Origin: CAVQBJ01 sp963724405 | Lineage (GTDB): Bacteria > Actinomycetota > Thermoleophilia > Solirubrobacterales > Solirubrobacteraceae | Direction: 5' to 3' | DNA length: 64,000 nucleotides | NCBI GenBank assembly: GCA_963724405.1 | Contig: CAVRUQ010000012.1 | Span: 124,001-188,000, forward strand | Shown here: in pieces, positions 57,686-64,000 of the stretch | Position numbering within the stretch: the first letter of the stretch is position 1 | Layout: each line of letters opens with the position of its first letter | The notes under the pieces: model-generated | Database searches by the model: none | Seen by the model: only the letters and a program-made list of their open reading frames with translations | What the model was told of the DNA's origin: nothing | Made by a program: the position numbers and the translations under genes

Positions 57686-58467
57686 GCACGCGCACTCCGG
57701 ACGAGCGGGGATCGCCGTTCGCGCGTTGCACGGTCACCGTCAGGGTCGGGAACTGCGTGGCGGGAACGCCGCGTCGCGGAGCCTCCCACCGCGGGGGCGA
57801 GCTTCGTTCCGGTCACCACCATCGCGAGCTGCTCGGGCGCGGTCCCGCCGCCGTTGACGGCGATCGCCACGACGACCGCCGCGGCCGCCGCCGCCGCGAG
57901 CGAGCCGATGGTGAGAATGGGCGGCGAACGGTCCAGCGCGGCCGCGAGGCACGCAGACGAGGAGCATGATCCCCACCTGCGCGAGGACGGCCGGGCCACC
58001 GCCCTGGTCGACAGCCTGACGCGGCGCACCGTCAGCCACATGGCGCCGCCGGTCAGTACGAGCGTCAGCGGCTCCCAGGGCGGATTCCATGAGGTGTAGT
58101 GGGCCGGCGTCAGCGCCACCATGCCGCCCGACAAGGTGAAGACGCCGGCCAGCGCCACGATGTATCCGACCGCGACCAGGACGGCGGTGGCGACACCGGC
58201 TCTCGGTCCGAGCGCGGTCTCGACGTAGGTGATGAAGCTGCCCGCCGAGGGCTCCGCCTTCGTGAACTCGGCCACGGTGAACGCGATGAACACGACGGCC
58301 ACTCCGGCGGCGACGATCGTCAGCGGGGCCGCGACGCCGGCGGTGACCGCGATCACGCCGAAGGCGAAGTAGAAGTCGATCCCAGGCCCGATGTTGGCGA
58401 CGGTCGAGGCCGTCACGTCCGCCGTCCCGAGCTGGCCGGACCTCAGATGGTCCTCGCCCGAGCTCAC
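57646..58467 (-). pseudogene. APC-family amino acid permease remnant
   Basis: The first ~155 residues are clearly an APC permease N-terminus: GQLGTADVTASTVANIGPGI, FTVAEFTKAEPSAGSFITYV and MVALTPAHYTSWNPPWEPLT. Near 58010-57950 the family sequence jumps frame (VLAQVGIMLLVCV is in another frame) and then returns (LAAALDRS), and after about residue 210 the sequence becomes Arg/Ser-rich and unlike a permease. Intact members are about 480-500 residues with twelve helices. At least two frame changes and loss of the C-terminal half mark a decayed gene. Confidence 0.75.
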
Positions 58468-58553
58468 CGCGCCCCCTGCGGCCGGCCGCGGCGGTCACGA
58501 CCCGCGCTGATGGCAGCTGCTGGGCGAGCGTGATTCAACGCTGGGCGCAGCCG

Positions 58554-59000
58554 CTAGGCCTTGGTCAGGCGGAACACCGGATGATCGGGCGCGATCCGGC
58601 GCAGCTCGTCATCCGAGGAGTCGGGCCCGACCCCGCCGAAGAACACCCCGACCTCGAACTTCCACTTCTTCAGGTAGGCCCGCAACAGCGGCGCCTTCTC
58701 GTCATCCGCCAGCTCCACCGCGGTGAACGGCTCCATGCGCCGGCCGACGCGCAGCCGGCCCTGACCGCTCGCGCGCAGGTTCTTGACCCACTGCGTGTGG
58801 CCGCGGGGAGCGACCAGGAACTCGGCGCCGTCGATGCGGAGCAGATTCACCGGGGTCTGGCGCCATTCGCCCGACGTGCGGCCCTTCACCTCGAGCACGC
58901 GCGAGCCGTACACGCTCACCCCCACGCGCGTCAGCGCAGCCACGAGCCGGTTGAAGACGTTGGTCGTGAACCACCCCGGACGCTGGTAGTGCTCGGGCAT
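58554..59000 (-). CDS. Ddn-type deazaflavin (F420)-dependent reductase family protein
   Basis: 148 residues: KGRTSGEWRQTPVNLLRIDG, EFLVAPRGHTQWVKNLRASG and a C-terminal DHPVFRL, the split-barrel pattern of the deazaflavin-dependent nitroreductase/quinone reductase family. Members use reduced F420 to reduce quinones or nitro compounds, or simply bind the cofactor. Together with the F420:NADP-oxidoreductase-like gene at 62673 this implies that the organism makes F420. Confidence 0.85.
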   Translation of the reverse strand: MPEHYQRPGWFTTNVFNRLVAALTRVGVSVYGSRVLEVKGRTSGEWRQTPVNLLRIDGAEFLVAPRGHTQWVKNLRASGQGRLRVGRRMEPFTAVELADDEKAPLLRAYLKKWKFEVGVFFGGVGPDSSDDELRRIAPDHPVFRLTKA

Positions 59001-59042
59001 GCGGCCATTCTGCCAGGGGCGGCATCCGGCCGCCCGGCGCGC

Positions 59043-59696
59043 TCAGGAGGCGCCGAGTCCGTGCTCGTTGGCGTAGTTGATCGCGGCCGCGCGGTCGCGC
59101 GCGTCGACCTTGGCGAACACGTGGTTGATGTGGGTCTTGACCGTCGTCTCCGAGACGACGAGCCGCTGCGCGATCTCGCGGTTGGTGAAGCCGGCGGCGA
59201 TCAGCCCGAGCACCTCCGCCTCGCGTGCGGTCAGTCCGTCGGGTAGCTCGGTCCGGGCGGGGACGTCCGGAGGCGCGGTCAGCGCGAGCAGGCGCGCCTG
59301 CAGCGGCGCGGCGAGCGTCATGTGACCGGCGGCGGCCTGGTGCAGCGCTCGGGAGATCTCCTCATGCCCGGCGTCCTTGGTCAGCACGCCTCGGGCGCCG
59401 GCGCGCAGCGCCTCGAGTGCGTCGTCGTCCTCGCCGTAGGTGGTCAGGATGAGCACCGCGCTCGACGGATGCTCGGCGACGATCCGTCGCGTCGCCGCCA
59501 CCCCGTCGAGCTCGGGCATGTGCAGGTCCATCAGCACCACGTCGGGCCGGCGTCGAGCGACCAGCTCGAGCGCCTCGGCGCCGTTGGCCGCGCTGCCCAC
59601 GACGCTGACGTCGGGGAGCAGGTCGAGGACCGTGGCCAGTCCCTCGCGCACGATCTGCTGATCGTCGACGACGAGCACGCGCAGCGTTGAGCTCAC
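59043..59696 (-). CDS. NarL/FixJ-type response regulator
   Basis: 217 residues: receiver domain with LVVDDQQIVREGLATVLDL, phospho-acceptor in VVLMDLHMPELDG and conserved Lys in LTKDAG, then a LuxR-type helix-turn-helix (LTAREAEVLGLIAAGFTNRE). The GTG at 59696 overlaps the stop of the kinase gene, making an obvious pair. The target genes are unknown; the divergent membrane protein at 60949 is a candidate by position. Confidence 0.92.
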   Translation of the reverse strand: MSSTLRVLVVDDQQIVREGLATVLDLLPDVSVVGSAANGAEALELVARRRPDVVLMDLHMPELDGVAATRRIVAEHPSSAVLILTTYGEDDDALEALRAGARGVLTKDAGHEEISRALHQAAAGHMTLAAPLQARLLALTAPPDVPARTELPDGLTAREAEVLGLIAAGFTNREIAQRLVVSETTVKTHINHVFAKVDARDRAAAINYANEHGLGAS

Positions 59697-60931
59697 GCGG
59701 GAACCTCCGCGCGCACCGTCCACCCGTCCGGGCCTGGTCCGGCGGCCAGATGCCCGCCGGCGAGCTCGAGGCGTTCACGCATACCCGCCAGACCGTAGCC
59801 GCCCGTCGGTTCCGCCGGCCCCGCGGACGGAGTGGACGCCGCGTCATTGCTCACGATCACGCTCGTGCTCCTTGTCTGGTAGGTGAGGAGCACGCGAACC
59901 GCGGCGCCGGGGGCATGGCGACGCGCGTTCGTCAGCGCCTCCTGGACCGTGCGCATCAGGGCGAGCGAGGCCTCCGGGGGAAGCGCCCGCACGGCGCCCT
60001 CGACGACCAGCTCGCCGTCGTCGCCATGCTCGCGGTGGGACTCCACCAGCCCGGAGAGGGCCTCGGGGAGCGGCGGCGCGTCGCGGCGCAGGGCCGCCAC
60101 CGCGCGACGCGCCTCCACGAGTCCCTCATGCGCCGTGCGTTGGCTGCTTCGGATCCGCTGCAACGCGCCTTCGACGTCGCCGCGCTGCTCGAGCAGCAGC
60201 TCGGCCGCCTGCAGCTGTACCGTCAGACCGCCGAGGGCGTGAGCGAGCACATCGTGGATCTCGCGCGCGATGCGGGTGCGCTCATCGAGCGCGGCGGCGC
60301 GGCGGGTCGCCGCCTCGGTCTGCCGCGTCTGGGCGACGAGCTCCTGGGCCGCACGGCCCTGGGCGACGTATTGCCGGCGGGTGAGGCCGAGCAGTGCGGC
60401 TCCGAGGAGGATCGCCGGATACCCGAGCGCCGCGCTCGCCCCGAGGCTCGCCCACAGCACGCCCAACTCGAGCGCGACGAGCGAGACCGCGGAGGTCGCA
60501 AGCGCGGCGAGCACCGAGCCGTCGGCGACGGCCTGGGCCACGGCGACGCCCGGGAAGGCGAGCGCCGCGCTGCCGTGCTGCAGCGCCGCCAGCAGTCCGC
60601 CCGCGCCACCCATGACGCCGAGCGCGGACGCCTGAACGCGGGTGTCCCGGGGATGCCCGGACAACCAGACCAGCGCCGCGGCGTTCGCGACCACCGCCAG
60701 GACCCCGAGCAGCCAGACCGGACCGGCATCGCGCGAGTTGAGCGCAACCTGGACGTCCACGAGAACGAGCCCGACCAGGCGGGCAAGCCGGATCGCCCGG
60801 CGCTGGCTCGAGTCCGGGTGCGGGTGGAGACCCGGGTGGAGATGCGCCGCGAGATCCACCCCCAGATCGTCCCACGCTCCGACGACACGGGCCCGTGCCG
60901 CTGCGACCGTGTCGTCATCAGCCGAACCCAC
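59693..60931 (-). CDS. NarL-family sensor histidine kinase
   Basis: 412 residues. About six membrane helices between residues 55 and 205 with no large extracellular domain, then a HisKA_3 dimerisation helix with the phospho-accepting His in IAREIHDVLAHALGG, and a HATPase domain with EALTNARRHAPGA and GYGLAGMRERLELAGG. It would phosphorylate the overlapping response regulator. Signal unknown; the sensor must lie in the membrane part. Confidence 0.92.
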   Translation of the reverse strand: MGSADDDTVAAARARVVGAWDDLGVDLAAHLHPGLHPHPDSSQRRAIRLARLVGLVLVDVQVALNSRDAGPVWLLGVLAVVANAAALVWLSGHPRDTRVQASALGVMGGAGGLLAALQHGSAALAFPGVAVAQAVADGSVLAALATSAVSLVALELGVLWASLGASAALGYPAILLGAALLGLTRRQYVAQGRAAQELVAQTRQTEAATRRAAALDERTRIAREIHDVLAHALGGLTVQLQAAELLLEQRGDVEGALQRIRSSQRTAHEGLVEARRAVAALRRDAPPLPEALSGLVESHREHGDDGELVVEGAVRALPPEASLALMRTVQEALTNARRHAPGAAVRVLLTYQTRSTSVIVSNDAASTPSAGPAEPTGGYGLAGMRERLELAGGHLAAGPGPDGWTVRAEVPA

Positions 60932-60948
60932 CGGACAAGGAGCCCCAA

Positions 60949-61479
60949 ATGCCCACCAGCGCCATCATCCTCACCGCCGCCATCCTCCTCGGCGTGTTCA
61001 CCTCAGACCTCGGACGCCGCGCCATCACGACACAGCGTCTCATCCGTCCGCTGATGATCGCCGCCGGCGTCGGCGCCCTCTACCTGACCGCGTTCGCGAC
61101 CAGCGGCGCCGGCCTCGCGATCGAGCTCGCGGGCGCCGGCGCCGGCATCCTGCTCGGCCTCGTGGCCGGCGGCCTGATGCGCATCGAGCGCGACGGCCGG
61201 ACGGGCGAGACGTTCTCGCGTGCCGGCCTCGGCTACGCCGCCATCTGGGCCGCGGTGGCGGTCGCGCGGCTGGCGTTCATCTACGGCGCGCAGCACTGGT
61301 TCTCGGGCAGCCTCGACACCTGGATGGTCGCCCACCACGTCACCGCCGCTGCGCTCACCGACTCGATCATCATCGTGGCCCTGGCGATGGCGACGACCCG
61401 CACGCTGAGCCTCGCCGCCCGCAGCCACCCGGGGACGAACGACCGGCCCGGCCTGGCGGTCGCCGAGCCGAGCATCTGA
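60949..61479 (+). CDS. integral membrane protein of unknown function
   Basis: 176 residues, with about four to five hydrophobic helices (TSAIILTAAILLGVFTSDLG, PLMIAAGVGALYLTAFATSG, GAGAGILLGLVAGGLM, LGYAAIWAAVAVARLAFIYG, DSIIIVALAMATTRTLSLAA). ACAAGGAG precedes the ATG. It is divergent from the histidine kinase with only 17 bases between starts, so the two-component system may control it; it might also sense together with the kinase. No family named with certainty. Confidence 0.7.
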   Translation: MPTSAIILTAAILLGVFTSDLGRRAITTQRLIRPLMIAAGVGALYLTAFATSGAGLAIELAGAGAGILLGLVAGGLMRIERDGRTGETFSRAGLGYAAIWAAVAVARLAFIYGAQHWFSGSLDTWMVAHHVTAAALTDSIIIVALAMATTRTLSLAARSHPGTNDRPGLAVAEPSI

Positions 61480-61556
61480 CCGTCGGGCTCCAGGACCGAT
61501 GAGCCGGGCCGGCGGGCCGGTGCACTGCAGCGGCCCGTTTGCCGTGTCGCGCGGCG

Positions 61557-62531
61557 TCAGTAGATGTAGCTGACGGCGCTGTTCTGGCCGGCGATCGGCA
61601 CCGTCGACCGCGCGGGGTACGTCCCCTGGGTGATGACGCCGAGTTGGGGCGAGTGCTCCTGGGTGACGTAGACGACACCGGCGCTGACGCCGTTCACGTA
61701 GGCGATGTGCCCGGGCCATTGCGCGAGGTCGTCGCTGTGGAAGACCATCAGCGCGCCCGGGCGCGGAGCGACGCCGACCGGCACGCCGGCCTCCCGGGCA
61801 TATGTGGCCCAGTCGCTCGCATCCCAATTGGTGATCACCGGTCCGGCTCCGATGTCGGGGTTGTCCGCGATCCACCTGGTGTAGAGGCCGAGCACGATGG
61901 CCCGCACGATGTCCGGACGCTTCGCGGCGGCCAGGTCGGTGCATTGCCCGCGGCCGTGGAGGTCCGCGGCGGCCGACGCCAGCGCGGTGGCGGCGAGGAT
62001 GGTCGGGCTCTGGTGGCGCAACCACCCGTCGAAGGCCGAGCGCCTCTGTGCGGCGGTCATGTAGGGGACCTCGCCAGCGGCCGGGTAGGTGGTACCCGTG
62101 ATGGTGTCAGTTCCGGAGGTGAGCGCCGAGGAGGCCGTTGCGGCCGGGTTGCCGGCGGCCGGGTTGCCGGTGTGCCACGTGTAGATGGAGAGCAACCCGT
62201 GTCCGGCCATGGCCTGCCGGCTCTCGGGCACCGTGATCTGGACGCTCTGGGAGTCGGCGCCGCAGACCGCGCTCACGGCGTAGGTGCCGGCCGCGGCGAG
62301 TGGGTCCAGGTCGATGTTGAAGGTGGCCTGGGCGCCGCCGAAGGTCCCGTTGTCCTCGTACATCTGCCCGTCGACTGTGACCTCGCAGCTCGTGGCGCCG
62401 GCGGTCGGGAGGGTCAGCGTGAGGGTCTGGGACCCGGGTGCGGCCGTCTGGGCGCTCGCCGCGTTGGCCAGGCCGAGGAGCAACGTCGCCGCGGCGAGGC
62501 CGCCGCGGCGCAGCTGGAGAGGCAGGCGCAT
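61557..62531 (-). CDS. secreted CHAP-domain (amidase/peptidase-like) protein
   Basis: 324 residues. A Sec signal peptide is clear (cleavage after AASA, near residue 27). Next comes a beta domain up to ~115, then a C-terminal CHAP-like domain: GRGQCTDLAAAKRPDIV with the catalytic Cys, NWDASDWATYAREAG, PGALMVFHSDDL and PGHIAYVNGV with the catalytic His. Such enzymes cut peptidoglycan peptide cross-links or N-acetylmuramoyl-L-alanine bonds outside the cell. It is the last gene of no visible operon. Confidence 0.8.
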   Translation of the reverse strand: MRLPLQLRRGGLAAATLLLGLANAASAQTAAPGSQTLTLTLPTAGATSCEVTVDGQMYEDNGTFGGAQATFNIDLDPLAAAGTYAVSAVCGADSQSVQITVPESRQAMAGHGLLSIYTWHTGNPAAGNPAATASSALTSGTDTITGTTYPAAGEVPYMTAAQRRSAFDGWLRHQSPTILAATALASAAADLHGRGQCTDLAAAKRPDIVRAIVLGLYTRWIADNPDIGAGPVITNWDASDWATYAREAGVPVGVAPRPGALMVFHSDDLAQWPGHIAYVNGVSAGVVYVTQEHSPQLGVITQGTYPARSTVPIAGQNSAVSYIY

Positions 62532-62672
62532 GGCTCCTGCATCGGCTGCTCGTCGACACCCACTCGCGCGCAGCGGGGGAACAGCAGACGGATGGTCTGA
62601 CGGGTCTGGCGCGCGGTCGTTGTCGTTGCGGGCGCGCCGGCGGGGCCGCGACGGGGGCGGCTCCGCCGGGCC

Positions 62673-63338
62673 TCAGCGGCTGTAGGCGGGCACCGGCGGA
62701 AGCTCTGTGCCGTTGGCGACGGCATCGACGACGCCCTGGGCGTCGGCCGCCCGGTACTCCTCGCCGTACACCGCGCCGTGGCGGCGTGGAGCCTCCATCA
62801 CCCGGCAGGTCTCGGTCCCGCCGAGATCGACGGGCAGGTATCCCATGTCGGTGATGAGCGTCGCGACGAGCCGCTTGGCCTCGCCGTCATCGCCGCAGAT
62901 CCACTGCACGACTCGATCGCCGTCCTCGCGGTCCGCAGCCTGGATCTGGAAGCCCGAGGTCAGGGTGTTGAACGATTTCGTGTAGCGGGCCCCCGGCATG
63001 CGCCGGGCGTTGAACGCCGCCGCGGTCTGTCCCGGCGCCGGCATCGGTCCCGATCCGAACTGGTTGGTCGTGTCGATGACGATCTTGCCGCTCAGGTCGC
63101 CCGCCGCATCCAGGGCCGCGGAGATCGCGCCCCACGGCACCGAGAGGATCACGACGTCGCCGAAGGCCACGGCGTCCGCCGGGCTCCCGACCGACGCGCG
63201 TTCCCCGAGCTCGGACGCGAGGCTGTCCAGCTTGGACGGGTCCGTGGAGAAGGACAGCATGACCTCGTGGCCGCCGTCGACCGCCTGCCGCGCGCAGTTA
63301 CCGCCGATGCGGCCCGCGCCGATGATGCCGATCCGCAT
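62673..63338 (-). CDS. NADPH-dependent F420 reductase-like (NpdG-type) protein
   Basis: 221 residues of the F420:NADP oxidoreductase/NAD(P)-binding family: IGIIGAGRIGGNCARQAVDG binds NADP, FGDVVILSVPWGAISAALDA and a core KIVIDTTNQFGSG follow, then SFNTLTSGFQIQAADRED and MEAPRRHGAVYGEEY. True Fno enzymes move hydride between F420 and NADP; many actinobacterial homologues of this shape have unknown substrates. ATG at 63338, divergent from the LysR remnant. Confidence 0.8.
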   Translation of the reverse strand: MRIGIIGAGRIGGNCARQAVDGGHEVMLSFSTDPSKLDSLASELGERASVGSPADAVAFGDVVILSVPWGAISAALDAAGDLSGKIVIDTTNQFGSGPMPAPGQTAAAFNARRMPGARYTKSFNTLTSGFQIQAADREDGDRVVQWICGDDGEAKRLVATLITDMGYLPVDLGGTETCRVMEAPRRHGAVYGEEYRAADAQGVVDAVANGTELPPVPAYSR

Positions 63339-63390
63339 GTCAAACCCCCAGGGCTTCGATGACCATCTGTGCGACCTTGCGGCCCGAGTA

Positions 63391-63600
63391 TTGCTGGATC
63401 TCCGCTACTTCGTCGGCGTCGCCGAGGAGCTGCACTTCGGACGCGCGGCGGCGCGTCTGTACATATCCCAGCCGGGACTCTCGCGGGCCATGGCCAGGCT
63501 GGAGCGCGAGCGGGTCACAGGCCGCGGTTTCGTCCGCGTCGACCGACGCGAGTGCCCCGACGCCCGCCGGGCGAGCGCCGGGACACCTGCTCGAGCCGGT
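63391..63600 (+). pseudogene. LysR-family regulator N-terminal remnant
   Basis: One frame encodes LLDLRYFVGVAEELHFGRAA followed by RLYISQPGLSRAMARLERE, an unmistakable LysR helix-turn-helix. The expected LGVRLFER continuation is missing; in another frame a short TPAGRAPGHLLEPV, the next conserved LysR stretch, appears and then merges with sequence antisense to the VOC gene. The effector domain is absent and the start codon would be a TTG. It is a truncated, frameshifted fragment lying between two intact minus-strand genes. Confidence 0.7.
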
Positions 63601-63606
63601 CGCGGG

Positions 63607-64000
63607 CTATGCGGCCGTGACCGTGGATTCGGCCTGGGCGCCGAGGTCCTTGTTCTCCGGGACGAACTTGCTCGCGATGAACGTTGCGCCCTGCGGATCG
63701 CTGATGACCGTCATCCGGACCCACGGGGCGTCGAACGGCGGGACGAGGACACGGCCGCCGAGCTGCGCGGCTCGATCGGCCGTCGCGTCGGCGTCATCGA
63801 CGGCGAACGTCACGCCCCAATGCGCCGGCGTGTCGGGTTGGTCGGGCGCGATCGGGTTGAGCGCCGCGACCACGTCCTCGAAGCCCGCCGGAGCGCCGGT
63901 CTCCGCCATGCGCTGCCGGAGGCCCGGGTCGCGCTGCTCCAGGAAGTCGCCGTAGCCCGGCTGCCGCCACATCCCGGCTCCGGGTCCGAGGCCGAGCGTC
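63607..64000 (-). CDS. VOC-superfamily protein (3' part, gene continues beyond the window)
   Basis: The frame is open to the right edge (TLGLGPGAGMWRQPGYGDFL is read across it), so the gene begins outside the window. The visible 130 residues are the C-terminal half of a two-module glyoxalase-like protein: PGYGDFLEQRDPGLRQRMAE, HWGVTFAVDDADATADRAAQ, LGGRVLVPPFDAPWVRMTVI and DPQGATFIASKFVPENKDLG. It resembles the mycobacterial CFP30B-like VOC proteins. A start at the internal ATG near 63972 is unlikely. Confidence 0.8.
   Translation of the reverse strand, partial: TLGLGPGAGMWRQPGYGDFLEQRDPGLRQRMAETGAPAGFEDVVAALNPIAPDQPDTPAHWGVTFAVDDADATADRAAQLGGRVLVPPFDAPWVRMTVISDPQGATFIASKFVPENKDLGAQAESTVTAA

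Noticed and set aside
1..64000. CRISPR arrays, tRNA or rRNA genes
   Set aside because: No regularly spaced repeats, no cloverleaf ending in a tRNA-like TPsiC arm and no rRNA-like sequence were noticed in the short intergenic gaps; a covariance search was not possible.

Overview
The window is very GC-rich, densely packed DNA with frequent 4-base start/stop overlaps and many GTG starts. The gene content (MptB-like mannosyltransferase, F420-type proteins, group 1h and 3b [NiFe] hydrogenases, dodecin, LAL/SARP-type regulation, a sigma-28-like chemoreceptor promoter) fits a soil actinobacterium, most likely Thermoleophilia/Solirubrobacterales. That placement is inference from gene content only.

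Layout. 1-6.3 kb: end of a membrane mannosyltransferase, small proteins, a secreted phosphodiester-glycosidase-like lipoprotein, a short DUF1059-like gene with no usual start codon, a GGDEF/HD-GYP membrane protein and an FMN glutamate-synthase-like protein. 6.4-11.4 kb: a complete group 3b bidirectional hydrogenase operon (hydB, cyclic-nucleotide-binding-domain protein, hydG, hydD, hydA, maturation protease). 11.7-13.9 kb: secreted protein, chemoreceptor, dodecin. 13.9-29.1 kb, minus strand: a 17-gene hydrogenase operon running hypC, second hypC-like gene, hypD, hypE, group 1h small and large subunits, NifU-like protein, four poorly known hydrogenase-associated proteins, protease, hypA, hypB, double-SIS protein, hypF (frameshifted in this sequence) and nickel permease. 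Divergent from it at 29.4-31.6 kb lie a Crp/Fnr-like regulator, a second complete group 1h small subunit with no large subunit of its own, and a small unknown protein.

31.6-44.7 kb is mixed metabolism: SDR, SnoaL-like protein, sulfatase, an aminotransferase-epimerase pair that may belong to hopanoid side-chain synthesis, YbhN-like membrane protein, short unknown proteins and a large membrane GMC oxidoreductase. 44.7-52.7 kb holds the most novel-looking locus: YcaO protein, cyclodehydratase partner, a 62-residue precursor peptide with an ideal ribosome binding site, a long hairpin, and a PqqD-M50 metalloprotease fusion, divergent from a 1481-residue regulator that fuses a SARP-ATPase to a whole LAL/LuxR protein. 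52.8-64 kb: sigma factor, V4R/GAF/GGDEF sensor, MFS transporter, permease and LysR remnants, deazaflavin-type oxidoreductase, a two-component system, CHAP-domain secreted protein, F420:NADP-oxidoreductase-like protein and a VOC protein cut by the window edge.

How it works together: both hydrogenases appear to depend on the single Hyp set and nickel permease here, while each operon has its own endopeptidase. Group 1h enzymes oxidise trace atmospheric H2 for survival; group 3b enzymes couple H2 to NAD(P)H. Two otherwise intact genes (hypF and the sigma factor) each need a one-base frame correction in GC-repeat tracts, so sequencing or assembly error should be considered before inferring gene loss.
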